A stretch of DNA of 64,000 bases, taken from assembly GCF_028198145.1 (NCBI RefSeq), contig NZ_CP116338.1, forward strand, positions 2,108,001 through 2,172,000. Reading direction: 5' to 3'. Position numbers and translations under genes: made by a program. A model generated the notes under the pieces. It did not search any database. It worked only from the letters and a program-made list of their open reading frames with translations, and had not been told where the DNA came from. Within the stretch, counting starts at the first letter, position 1. The number at the start of each line of letters is the position of its first letter. Shown in pieces: positions 43,058-51,473 of the stretch. The DNA is from Microbacterium sp. nov. GSS16 (GTDB taxonomy: Bacteria > Actinomycetota > Actinomycetes > Actinomycetales > Microbacteriaceae).

Positions 43058-43801
43058 TCAGTCGGCGGCGAGAGCTGCCGCGCCGATGATGCCGGAGGCG
43101 TTGCGGTGCACGGCCGACACGATCGGCGTGCGCAGGTCGAGCAGCGGCAGGAACTTCTCGGGGTGCTTGGAGACGCCGCCGCCGACGACGAACAGATCGG
43201 GGCTGAAGAGGAACTCGACGTGCGAGTAGAACTCCTGCAGCCGGGCCGACCACTCCTCCCACGACAGGCTCTCGCGCTCCATCGCCGAGTACGCCGTCCA
43301 CCGTTCGATCGACTCGCCGTCACGCTTGAGGTGCCCGAGCTCGGTGTTCGGCACGAGCACGCCGTTGTACATGAAGGCCGAGCCGATACCCGTGCCGAGC
43401 GTCGTCATGATGGTCAGACCCCGTGCGTCGCGTGCCGCACCGTGGCGGGCCTCTGCGACGCCAGCCGCGTCGGCGTCGTTGACGAACGTGATGCTGCGGT
43501 TCAGGCCGCTCTCGAAGAACTTCTCGGCCTCGAAGTCGATCCACTCCTTCGAGATGTTCGCCGCGGAGAGCGTGCGCCCGTACTTGACGATCGCGGGGAA
43601 CGCCACGCCCAGCGGCAGCGTGGACTCGGCGACTCCCAGGGTGTCGAGAACCTCGCGCACGGTGTCGACCACGTCCGCGGGGTGGGCGCCCTCGGGCGTG
43701 GGCACGCGCACGCGATCCGAATCCAGAGTGCCAGTGGAGAGGTCGACGATGCCCGCCTTGATGCCTGTTCCGCCGATGTCGACGCCGATTGCCTGTGCCA
43801 T
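43058..43801 (-). CDS. ppgK: Polyphosphate glucokinase (ROK family)
   Basis: A 247-residue ROK kinase that phosphorylates glucose with polyphosphate (and often ATP). The phosphate-binding start is AIGVDIGGTGIKAGIVDL. The catalytic Asp lies in ITFVNDADAAGVAEARHGAA, and TLGTGIGSAFMYNGVLVPNTELGHLKRDGESIERW holds the glucose-site Glu. FSPDLFVVGGGVSKHPEKFLPLL is the second nucleotide loop. ELGHLKRDG and the length (about 250-270) mark the actinobacterial PpgK group. ATG 43801 has TAGGCT (43814-43809) seven bases upstream, so it is probably leaderless. It is divergent from the SPOR protein gene. Confidence 0.93.
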   Translation of the reverse strand: MAQAIGVDIGGTGIKAGIVDLSTGTLDSDRVRVPTPEGAHPADVVDTVREVLDTLGVAESTLPLGVAFPAIVKYGRTLSAANISKEWIDFEAEKFFESGLNRSITFVNDADAAGVAEARHGAARDARGLTIMTTLGTGIGSAFMYNGVLVPNTELGHLKRDGESIERWTAYSAMERESLSWEEWSARLQEFYSHVEFLFSPDLFVVGGGVSKHPEKFLPLLDLRTPIVSAVHRNASGIIGAAALAAD

Positions 43802-43834
43802 GGCGAATAGCCTAGCGATGCACGACCCAGCGAT

Positions 43835-43840
43835 TAGGAT
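43835..43840 (+). promoter_or_regulatory. -10 element of the SPOR-glnA2-glnE unit
   Basis: TAGGAT lies 29 bases before the start at 43870, with a GAAGGAGCTGAC ribosome site between. The next two genes follow with two and seven base gaps, so this may drive all three. Confidence 0.45.
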
Positions 43841-43869
43841 CGTGACGAGATCCCGACGAAGGAGCTGAC

Positions 43870-44085
43870 ATGTCCGACGGCGACGAGAAGTACTGGTACA
43901 ACCTCAGCACCGGGGAGGTCGAGTTCGGCATGCAGTCCGCATCGGTCGACCGGGTCGGTCCGTTCGACACCCGCGAGGATGCCGCCCGCGCCCCCGAGAC
44001 CCTGCGTGAGCGCTCTCGCGCGTGGGCCGAGGATGACGCGGCCGACGACTCGTGGGGCTCCAGCTCTCTCGAGTCCGGGCAGTGA
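43870..44085 (+). CDS. SPOR-domain-like small protein
   Basis: A 71-residue acidic protein of the actinobacterial 'SPOR domain-containing' family. EKYWYNLSTGEVEFGMQSASVDRVGPFDTREDAARAPETLRERSRAWAEDD matches the conserved 'YWYNLKTGEVE.G......R.GPY.TREEA..AL..A..R...W' pattern. There is no membrane segment, so it does not resemble the septal SPOR proteins of Proteobacteria in layout. The glnA2 start is two bases after this stop, suggesting one transcript. The function is unknown. Confidence 0.85.
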   Translation: MSDGDEKYWYNLSTGEVEFGMQSASVDRVGPFDTREDAARAPETLRERSRAWAEDDAADDSWGSSSLESGQ

Positions 44086-44087
44086 GG

Positions 44088-45425
44088 GTGGACAAGCAGC
44101 GCGACTTCGTGCTGCGCACCATCGAGGAGCGCGGCGTCAAGTTCGTCCGGCTCTGGTTCACCGACGTCATCGGCACCCTGAAGTCGGTCGCCATCGCCCC
44201 CGCTGAGGTCGAGGGCGCGTTCGCGGAGGGGATCGGCTTCGACGGCTCGGCGATCGAGGGTCTGACGCGCACCTACGAGTCCGATCTGCTCGCACAGCCC
44301 GACCCCACGACGTTCCAGATCCTGCCCTGGCGCGGCGAGATCGACCCGACCGCGCGCATGTTCTGCGACCTGACCACGCCCGACGGCCGCCCGGCGGTCT
44401 CCGACCCGCGCAACGTGCTGCGGCGGGCACTGGCGAAGGCGGCGGATGCCGGATTCACCTTCTACACGCATCCGGAGATCGAGTTCTACCTGCTGAAGTC
44501 CTCGCAGCTGGGCCCCGAGGGCCCCGTCCCCGCCGACAGCGCGGGCTACTTCGACAACGTTCCCGGCGGCACCGCGCACGACTTCCGCCGCAGCGCCGTG
44601 CGGATGCTCGAGGACCTGGGCATCTCGGTGGAGTACAGCCACCACGAGGGCGGCCCGGGGCAGAACGAGATCGATCTGCGCTACGCCGACGCGCTGACGA
44701 CGGCGGACAACATCATGACCTTCCGCACGGTGGTCAAGGAGGTAGCGATCGAGCAGGGCGTATACGCGACGTTCATGCCGAAGCCGCTGAACGACCACCC
44801 CGGCAGCGGCATGCACACGCACATGTCGCTGTTCGAAGGCGACGTGAACGCGTTCTACGAGGCCGGGGCCGAGTACCAGCTCTCGCTCACCGGCCGCCGG
44901 TTCATCGCGGGCCTGCTGCGGCACGCCAACGAGATCGCCGCAGTCACGAACCAGTTCGTCAACTCCTACAAGCGCCTCTGGGGCGGCGACGAGGCGCCGA
45001 GCTTCGTCACCTGGGGGCATGCGAACCGCTCTGCGCTGATCCGCGTGCCGATGTACAAGCCCAACAAGGGGCAGTCGACCCGGATCGAGTACCGCGCGCT
45101 CGATTCGGCGGCGAACCCGTATCTCGCGTACGCGCTGACGCTCGCCGCTGGACTCAAAGGCATCGAGGAGGAGTACGAGCTGCCGCGCGAGGCCGAGGAC
45201 AACGTGTGGTCGCTCAGCGATTCCGAGCGCCGCGCGCTCGGCTACGCGCCGCTGCCGGCGAGTCTCGACCACGCCCTCGAGTACATGCGCGACTCGGAAC
45301 TCGTCGCGGAGACGCTCGGTGAGCAGGTCTTCAACTACGTGCTGCTGAACAAGCAGAAGGAGTGGGAGGCATACCGCGGCCAGGTGACGCCGTTCGAGCT
45401 CAAGAACAACCTCGGGCTGCTCTGA
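44088..45425 (+). CDS. glnA2: Glutamine synthetase, type I (GlnA2-like)
   Basis: A 445-residue type I glutamine synthetase. It starts VDKQRDFVLRTIEERGVKFVRLWFTDVIGTLKSVAIAPAEVEGAFAEGIGFDGSAIEG. ATP and metal blocks EIEFYLLKS, HHEGGPGQNEIDLRYADALTTADN and FMPKPLNDHPGSGMHTHMSLF are intact. The C-terminal adenylylation region of GlnA1 (NLYELP) reads EEEYELPREAEDNVWSL, so it lacks that Tyr context. This and the 446-residue size match mycobacterial and streptomycete GlnA2. Relatives can act on other amine substrates, so ammonia assimilation is not certain. The GTG start lies two bases after the SPOR gene, and glnE follows after seven bases, the order seen in mycobacteria. Confidence 0.92.
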   Translation: MDKQRDFVLRTIEERGVKFVRLWFTDVIGTLKSVAIAPAEVEGAFAEGIGFDGSAIEGLTRTYESDLLAQPDPTTFQILPWRGEIDPTARMFCDLTTPDGRPAVSDPRNVLRRALAKAADAGFTFYTHPEIEFYLLKSSQLGPEGPVPADSAGYFDNVPGGTAHDFRRSAVRMLEDLGISVEYSHHEGGPGQNEIDLRYADALTTADNIMTFRTVVKEVAIEQGVYATFMPKPLNDHPGSGMHTHMSLFEGDVNAFYEAGAEYQLSLTGRRFIAGLLRHANEIAAVTNQFVNSYKRLWGGDEAPSFVTWGHANRSALIRVPMYKPNKGQSTRIEYRALDSAANPYLAYALTLAAGLKGIEEEYELPREAEDNVWSLSDSERRALGYAPLPASLDHALEYMRDSELVAETLGEQVFNYVLLNKQKEWEAYRGQVTPFELKNNLGLL

Positions 45426-45432
45426 GGCGGCG

Positions 45433-48411
45433 ATGGCGCGTCCTGATGCGTCCATTTCCCTGTCCGCGCTGGCACGGCTCGGCTTCGTCGAGCTGACCTC
45501 GGCGTCAGCCGACCTCACCGAGCTGTCGGAGCTGAGCGGTCTCGACCGCGTGCAGCTCGCCGACGGGATGGTCGCCGCCGACCCGGATGCCGCTGTGCGG
45601 GGGCTCGTCGCCGTCGCACGCCGTGATGCCGTCCAGGTCACGGCGGTGCTCACCGACCCCGCGGCGAGGGAAGCCGCATGGCGGCTGTTCGGGGCGTCTC
45701 GTGCACTCGGCTCGTTCTTCGAGCGGCATCCCTCGCGCCTGCGCGCCGATGCGCTGCTGCGCGCCGACCTGCCCGACGCCGCCGAGCTGACCGACCGGAT
45801 GCTCGCAGCGGTCGACGCCGATGAGGGCTTCGCACGTGCCGCGGAGGCGATCACGGCGCTGCGAGTCGAGTACCGCAGCTGCCTGAGTGAGATCGCGGCT
45901 GCCGACCTGTCGTCGGAATCCGCGACGGTCGCGATCGCCGGCGTCTCGGCCGCCCTCGCCGATGCTGCGGCCGCGGCTCTGGAAGCCGGGCTCGCCATCG
46001 CCCGCACAGCGGTCGCGGGATCGGGTCGCGCCGGCACGCGCGACGAGATCGCCGCGACGAGGCTGGCGATCATCGGCATGGGAAAGGCGGGCGCTCGCGA
46101 GCTGAACTATCTGAGCGACGTCGACGTGATCTTCGTCGCAGGAACGGCCGACGACGGCGTCGTCAGCGAGGCCAGAGCGATCGACATCGCCACGCGCCTG
46201 GCGCGCGAGACCATGACCGCCCTCAGCGGGGTGGAGATCGAGCCGCCGCTGTGGGAGGTCGATGCCGCCCTGCGTCCGGAGGGCAAGCAGGGCGCGCTGG
46301 TGCGCTCGCTGGCATCCCATCTCGCCTACTACGACCGATGGGCGAAGAGCTGGGAGTTCCAGGCGCTTCTCAAGGCGCGCCCGCTGGCGGGCGACGCCGA
46401 CCTCGGCGCCGACTACATCGACGCCGTGCAGCCCAAGGTGTGGACGAGCGCTGAGAGGTCGGACTTCGTCGAGAGCGTGCAGCGGATGCGCGAGCGGGTC
46501 ACCGACCACATCCCGGCCGACGACGTGCCGTACCAGATCAAGCTCGGTCCGGGTGGTCTGCGCGACATCGAGTTCACCGTGCAGCTGCTGCAGCTCGTGC
46601 ACGGGCTCAGCGACGAGGGGATCCGCACCCGGGGCACACTGGAGTCGCTCGACGCGCTCGTCGAGGGCGGCTACATCGGGCGGGCCGAGGCGAGCGCCTT
46701 CGGCGAGCAGTACCGCATCCTGCGCCTGCTCGAGCATCGGCTGCAGCTGCACGACCTCACCCGCACGCACCTCATGCCGAGAGACGACGAGGGCATGCGG
46801 CGCCTTGCGAGAGCGACCGCGCTGGCCGACAGCGCAACGGGCCTGCAGGAGATCTGGGACGACGTGCGCCGTGCGGTGCGCGACCAGCACACGCGCCTGT
46901 TCTACCGGCCGCTGCTCTCGGCCGTCGCGGCGCTGCCGGCCGAGGAGCGCACACTTTCCACCGCACAGGCCGGCTCGCGTCTCGCCGCGATCGGGTTCCG
47001 CGACCCGGCAGGAGCACTGCGCCACATCGCGGCGCTCACGTCGGGTCTGAGTCGCAAGGCCACCATCCAGAAGCACCTCATGCCGGTGATGCTGCGCTGG
47101 TTCGCCGACGGCACGGACCCCGACTACGGGCTCATCGCCTTCCGGCGGATCAGCGAGCGACTCGGCGACACGCATTGGTTCCTGCGGATGCTGCGCGACT
47201 CGTCCGGGGCGGCGGAGAGGTTGACGCGTCTGCTCTCGAGCTCCCGCTACGTAGGCGAGCTGATGGAGTGGATCCCGGAGTCGGTCGCCTGGCTCGACAC
47301 ATCTGCCGCATTGCGGCCGCGCGGGGGTGCCGCCCTCGACGAGGAGGCCAGGGCCATCCAGACCCGGCACTCGACCATCAAGGATGCGCTGCGGGCGGTG
47401 CGGGCGCTGCGCCGGCGTGAGCTGCTGCGCACGGCGATGGGTGCCGTGCTCGACCAGGTCGGCGTCGACGAGATGGCGAGGGCACTGACCGAGATCACCG
47501 AGGTGACGATCCAGGCGGCGCTGCGTGCGGTGCGACGCGAGATCGTGCCGCCCGAAGACGATGCGATGGATTTCTCGATCATCGCCATGGGCCGCTTCGG
47601 CGGCGCCGAACTCGGCTTCGGCTCGGACGCCGATGTGCTGTTCATCTACGACCCGAACGGTATCGATCCGCAGCGCGCACAGCAGCACGCCGCGAAGATC
47701 GTCGCGGGCCTGCGCGAGCACCTGACCGATCAGCGTGTGCCGCTGGAACTCGACGCGGACCTGCGCCCGGAGGGCAGGAACGGTCCGATCGTGCGCACCA
47801 TCGAGGCGTACACGCAGTACTACCGCCGCTGGTCGCTGTCGTGGGAGGCGCAGGCGCTGCTGCGCGCGCGCGGGATCGCGGGCAGCGTCAAACTGATCGC
47901 CCGGTTCACCGAGCTCGCCGACAGCATCCGCTACCCGGAGAGCGTGTCTCTGCAGGGCGTGCGCGAGATCAAGCGAATCAAGGCGAGGGTCGAGGGCGAG
48001 CGGCTGCCGCAGGGAGCCGATCCTCGACGGCACCTGAAGCTCGGCCCCGGAACCTTGAGCGACGTCGAGTGGATGGTGCAGGTGCTGCAGCTTCAGCACG
48101 GTCACCGCGTGCCCGACCTGCGCACGACGTCCACCCTGCAGGCGCTCGACGCGGCGGTCCTCGCCGATCTCATGCCCGCCGACGACGCCGAGCGCCTGCG
48201 AGAGGCGTGGGTGCTCGCCAGCCGGCTGCGCTCGGCGATGACGCTGCTGACCGGCCAGACGAAGGACATGCTGCCGAGCGAGATCCGCGAGCTCGACGGG
48301 GTCGGGCGTCTTCTGGGATATCCTGACCGCGCCGCCACCGTGCTCGAAGAGGATTACCTCCGTGTCACGCGCCGGGCGCGGCGAGTCTTCGAGAAGCAGT
48401 TCTACGGCTGA
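45433..48411 (+). CDS. glnE: Bifunctional glutamine-synthetase adenylyltransferase/deadenylase
   Basis: A 992-residue enzyme that adds AMP to, and removes it from, a Tyr on glutamine synthetase. Two nucleotidyltransferase cores are visible. The N-terminal one is IIGMGKAGARELNYLSDVDVIFV (residues about 213-235) and the C-terminal one is IIAMGRFGGAELGFGSDADVLFIYD (about 716-740), each with the Asp-x-Asp metal pair. KLGPGGLRDIEFTVQLLQL and KLGPGTLSDVEWMVQVLQL are the paired GlnE helices after each core. Its expected target is GlnA1 at 55027-56451 rather than the adjacent GlnA2. ATG 45433 is seven bases after glnA2. Confidence 0.95.
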   Translation: MARPDASISLSALARLGFVELTSASADLTELSELSGLDRVQLADGMVAADPDAAVRGLVAVARRDAVQVTAVLTDPAAREAAWRLFGASRALGSFFERHPSRLRADALLRADLPDAAELTDRMLAAVDADEGFARAAEAITALRVEYRSCLSEIAAADLSSESATVAIAGVSAALADAAAAALEAGLAIARTAVAGSGRAGTRDEIAATRLAIIGMGKAGARELNYLSDVDVIFVAGTADDGVVSEARAIDIATRLARETMTALSGVEIEPPLWEVDAALRPEGKQGALVRSLASHLAYYDRWAKSWEFQALLKARPLAGDADLGADYIDAVQPKVWTSAERSDFVESVQRMRERVTDHIPADDVPYQIKLGPGGLRDIEFTVQLLQLVHGLSDEGIRTRGTLESLDALVEGGYIGRAEASAFGEQYRILRLLEHRLQLHDLTRTHLMPRDDEGMRRLARATALADSATGLQEIWDDVRRAVRDQHTRLFYRPLLSAVAALPAEERTLSTAQAGSRLAAIGFRDPAGALRHIAALTSGLSRKATIQKHLMPVMLRWFADGTDPDYGLIAFRRISERLGDTHWFLRMLRDSSGAAERLTRLLSSSRYVGELMEWIPESVAWLDTSAALRPRGGAALDEEARAIQTRHSTIKDALRAVRALRRRELLRTAMGAVLDQVGVDEMARALTEITEVTIQAALRAVRREIVPPEDDAMDFSIIAMGRFGGAELGFGSDADVLFIYDPNGIDPQRAQQHAAKIVAGLREHLTDQRVPLELDADLRPEGRNGPIVRTIEAYTQYYRRWSLSWEAQALLRARGIAGSVKLIARFTELADSIRYPESVSLQGVREIKRIKARVEGERLPQGADPRRHLKLGPGTLSDVEWMVQVLQLQHGHRVPDLRTTSTLQALDAAVLADLMPADDAERLREAWVLASRLRSAMTLLTGQTKDMLPSEIRELDGVGRLLGYPDRAATVLEEDYLRVTRRARRVFEKQFYG

Positions 48412-48438
48412 GATCCAGCCGTGATGAAGGGGGAGCAG

Positions 48439-49374
48439 ATGGCGCAGCGCTTCGGGATCATCTGGAATCCGACCAAGATCGACGGCGAGGAGCTTCGGGG
48501 TGTCGTGACGACGGCCGTCCCGGCCGACACCGAGCTCATGTGGTGGGAGACCTCTGCCGACGATCCCGGTCGGGCGATGGCAGCCGAAGCGGTGCACGCG
48601 GACTGTGACGTGGTCATCGCGGTGGGCGGTGACGGCACGGTGCGCACGGTCGCCGAGGTGCTCGCATCGGCGGGGGAGAAGGCGCCGGCGTTAGGCATCG
48701 TCCCGCAGGGCACCGGCAACCTGCTCGCGCGCAACCTCGGAATCCCGATCGGCAGCATCCCCAAGGCGCTGGATGTCATCGTCGCAGGTGAGGAGCGTCG
48801 CATCGACATGGGCTGGACCCGCACCGACGATGCGGAGGTCGAGACCGGATTCCTGGTCATGGTCGGATTCGGTCTCGACGCGCACATGCTCGCCGAGACC
48901 GACGACGATCTGAAGGGCAAGGCGGGATGGCTCGCCTACGTCGCGGCGATGGGGCGTGCGGTCACCGCTTCCGAGACGGTCGACTTCCACATCACTCTCG
49001 ACGACGGAGAACAGCAGACCTTCAGCGGCCACACGCTGCTCATCGGCAACTGCGGTGACATCCAGGGCGGGTTCACGCTGCTGCCCGACGCCGTGGTCGA
49101 TGACGGGCGTCTGGATCTGCTGCTGATCAGCGCCGAGAACGTCACGCAGTGGCTGCAGACCCTGCGCACCGTGGTCTGGGACAACGGCATCCGCCGCCTT
49201 CTCGGAGGCGACGACGAGACGGTCAGCAACGATTTCACCCAGCACCTGACAGGCGAGGCTATCGCCGTCGCGCTGCCGGGTCCGGTGCCCTTCGAGATCG
49301 ACGGCGAAGAGGCGGGCGACATCTCCAAGCTCGCCGTGCGCGTGCAGCCGGGTGCGCTGCGGGTGCGCTGCTGA
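48439..49374 (+). CDS. Diacylglycerol kinase family lipid kinase
   Basis: A 311-residue kinase of the DagK/LCB5 fold that phosphorylates a lipid such as diacylglycerol at the membrane. The nucleotide motif is DVVIAVGGDGTVRTVAEVL (GGDGT), then GIVPQGTGNLLARNLGIP. The second domain has FLVMVGFGLDAHMLAET, ending in a beta-rich part with PFEIDGEEAG, the family's 'iDGE' motif. ATG 48439 is chosen because GAAGGGGGAGCAG precedes it at a good distance; ATG 48424 is also in frame. It starts 28 bases after glnE and opens the envelope-glycan cluster. Confidence 0.9.
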   Translation: MAQRFGIIWNPTKIDGEELRGVVTTAVPADTELMWWETSADDPGRAMAAEAVHADCDVVIAVGGDGTVRTVAEVLASAGEKAPALGIVPQGTGNLLARNLGIPIGSIPKALDVIVAGEERRIDMGWTRTDDAEVETGFLVMVGFGLDAHMLAETDDDLKGKAGWLAYVAAMGRAVTASETVDFHITLDDGEQQTFSGHTLLIGNCGDIQGGFTLLPDAVVDDGRLDLLLISAENVTQWLQTLRTVVWDNGIRRLLGGDDETVSNDFTQHLTGEAIAVALPGPVPFEIDGEEAGDISKLAVRVQPGALRVRC

Positions 49375-49405
49375 GTGCGACGTCATGCCGTCTTCCGTCG
49401 TCCCC

Positions 49406-49411
49406 TAAACT
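49406..49411 (+). promoter_or_regulatory. -10 element of the galactosyltransferase-related gene
   Basis: TAAACT lies 19 bases before ATG 49431, with GGAAAGGACGGTGC as ribosome site between. Confidence 0.4.
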
Positions 49412-49430
49412 CAGTGGGAAAGGACGGTGC

Positions 49431-50138
49431 ATGACCACCCTCGACTCAACGCTTCCCCCCGCCCGGATCGTGATTCCCTGGCGCCCCGCGCCGTCGCGGA
49501 TCGACGCCTTCGAACGCGTGGTCGCCTGGTACCGCGAGACGCTGCCGCAGATCCCCCTGCAGACCGTCGACACCGGCGATACGCCGTTCGTCCTCGCTGC
49601 ATGCCGCAACGCCGCGATGCGCAACGCCGCCGCGGACGAGGTCGTCGTCGTGGGCGATGCCGACACCATTCCGGAGCGCGAGCCGCTGATCGCGGCGATC
49701 CGCGCCGCCGCCGACAGCCCGTTCGTGCACCTGCCGTACGACGAGTACCGCTGGCTCGGGCGCACCGGCTCCGCCGATCACGCCGCGGGGGTGCCCCTCG
49801 CGGACTGCACCGTCGAGCAGCACGTCGAAGGTGCCTGCTCGGGCGTGTACGTGGCGACGCCGCGCGCCTGGGACAGTCACGGCGGTCAGGACGAGGGCTT
49901 CCGTGGGTGGGGCTTCGAAGACGCGGCATGGTTCCTCGCGCACTCGACGATCCTCGGGGCACCGCCTGTGCGTCACCCCGGCCGCGTGTACGCACTGCAC
50001 CACGTCGGCGAGGTGCGCGCGGGTGCCGCGTACGACGCGAACGCCGCGCGCATGGAGAGCTATCGTGCGGCGGCGGGCGACCCTGCGGCGATGGCCGCGC
50101 TGGTGGGGGCCGTACGCCTGCCCGACGCGGTCGTCTGA
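49431..50138 (+). CDS. Glycosyltransferase, GT-A fold, galactosyltransferase-related
   Basis: A 235-residue GT-A type glycosyltransferase. RIVIPWRPAPSRIDAFERVVAWYRETLPQIPLQTVD is the nucleotide-binding start. EVVVVGDADTIPE supplies the DxD metal motif (DAD), and GGQDEGFRGWGFEDAAWF is the family's catalytic 'GW(G)xEDxxf' block found in galactosyltransferase-related and chondroitin-synthase-like enzymes. Donor and acceptor are not known. It is the first of four glycan genes and is convergent with the GT1 gene, nine bases away. The start is ATG 49431 behind GGAAAGGACG. Confidence 0.85.
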   Translation: MTTLDSTLPPARIVIPWRPAPSRIDAFERVVAWYRETLPQIPLQTVDTGDTPFVLAACRNAAMRNAAADEVVVVGDADTIPEREPLIAAIRAAADSPFVHLPYDEYRWLGRTGSADHAAGVPLADCTVEQHVEGACSGVYVATPRAWDSHGGQDEGFRGWGFEDAAWFLAHSTILGAPPVRHPGRVYALHHVGEVRAGAAYDANAARMESYRAAAGDPAAMAALVGAVRLPDAVV

Positions 50139-50147
50139 CCGCCCCGC

Positions 50148-51473
50148 TCACCCCGCCGGGGAGACGCGCGTCGGCGCAGCAGAGCCCGACACCGTCGCGT
50201 ACGCGATCGACGGACCCGGGCGCACCGCCTGCGCGGCAGCCGCCTCATCCAGCAGCGAGCGTCCGGTGAAGGCGGGATCGACGATGTCACGAAGCGCCGC
50301 GGCGAGCTCGTCGACCGACGCCGCGTTCGGATCGAGCGCGCGACCCGTCCCCGTGCGCTCGATCGCGGCAGCGCCCGTGAACTGGTCGGTGGAGAAGGGC
50401 AGCACGAGCAGCGGAACTGCGTGCCCCACGGCTTCGGTGACGGAGTTGTTGCCCCCGTGCGTCACGGCAGCGGCCGCTGAGGCGAGCAGGCGCACCTGCG
50501 GCAGGTACTCCGCGACCAGCCAGTCGTCGGGGATCGGTCCGAGAGCTGCGGCGTCCGTCGTGCCCGTGGCGATCGCCGCGCGGAGCCCGGCCTGGCGCAG
50601 CGCCGCCGCGACGCGGGCGAGCACATCGCCGCGCACCGACAGGAAGCTGCCGAAGCTCACGTACACGTAGGGGGTCCCCTCGGCGATCCATCCCTCGACG
50701 TCGGATGCGGCGGGCTCGTCGCGCAGCGTCGATCCGAGAAAGCGGTGCGGCGGCAGCTCTCTCTTGTCGCCGGAGGCGAGCTCCGCAGGGTAGTTGTAGA
50801 GGACGGTGTCGCCGTGCAGCGCGAACGCATCGGCGACTTGTCGGGCATGCGGGTCGAGAACCACGGCCGCGTCGTTCCACTGGGCCGTGAAGCGCCGCGA
50901 CACCTCCTCGCACAGCGTGCGCAGATCGCTCAGCTCGCCTTCCCCGGGCGTGAAGGCCGTCGGCCACGCGGGCGGGTAGCCGTAGACCTCGCCCGCGATC
51001 GGCAGCGCGCTCGGGTGGCCGAGAACGACGTCGCCGTAAGGGATCCCGCGGGTGTGCAGAGCCAGGCGCGCACTGTAGGCCAGGTGATCGACGAGGATAG
51101 CGTCGGGTGCGACCTCGTCGATCACCTGCAGGGTCGCTCGCGCTCGGTCGACCGGCTGCCACATGAGGTCGGTGAGGCGCTCGCGCGCCTGATAGGCGAG
51201 CGCGGGGACCATGCCCACGCGGGTCGCCGCGAAGAATCCCTCGAGTGACGCCGCCTCCTCGGCCTGCTGCTCCGAACTGCGGATGACGCCGGCATTCGCA
51301 CCGCGACCGAGGGGCAGATCGACGCGGCGGTACCCGAAGTCGGCGACGATGCCCGCCGTCGCCGGTCCCGTCGCCACCACCACGTCCTCGCCCGCATCCC
51401 GCCAGGCTGTGCCGAGCGCGGCGAGCGGCAGCAGGTGCGAGGCGTAGTCGGGACTGATGATCAGCAGAGTCAT
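50148..51473 (-). CDS. GT1 family glycosyltransferase (MGT/UGT-like)
   Basis: A 441-residue GT-B glycosyltransferase of the UDP-glycosyl/glucuronosyl type, which moves a sugar onto small lipophilic or lipid acceptors. The N-terminus TLLIISPDYASHLLPLAALGTAWRDAGEDVVVAT has the His (of ASHLLP) that acts as base. The C-terminal donor motif is PQVRLLASAAAAVTHGGNNSVTEAVGHAVPLLVLPFSTDQ. YVSFGSF opens the second Rossmann domain. The ATG at 51473 overlaps the stop of the HEAT-GT4 gene by four bases, so the pair is coupled. It could modify a polyketide-like or lipid acceptor. Confidence 0.88.
   Translation of the reverse strand: MTLLIISPDYASHLLPLAALGTAWRDAGEDVVVATGPATAGIVADFGYRRVDLPLGRGANAGVIRSSEQQAEEAASLEGFFAATRVGMVPALAYQARERLTDLMWQPVDRARATLQVIDEVAPDAILVDHLAYSARLALHTRGIPYGDVVLGHPSALPIAGEVYGYPPAWPTAFTPGEGELSDLRTLCEEVSRRFTAQWNDAAVVLDPHARQVADAFALHGDTVLYNYPAELASGDKRELPPHRFLGSTLRDEPAASDVEGWIAEGTPYVYVSFGSFLSVRGDVLARVAAALRQAGLRAAIATGTTDAAALGPIPDDWLVAEYLPQVRLLASAAAAVTHGGNNSVTEAVGHAVPLLVLPFSTDQFTGAAAIERTGTGRALDPNAASVDELAAALRDIVDPAFTGRSLLDEAAAAQAVRPGPSIAYATVSGSAAPTRVSPAG

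Noticed and set aside
45505..48597. Very long open frame on the minus strand opposite glnE
   Set aside because: It mirrors glnE over its whole length. Its translation is Arg/His/Leu-rich with no domain motif. High GC with strong third-position bias leaves antisense frames open.
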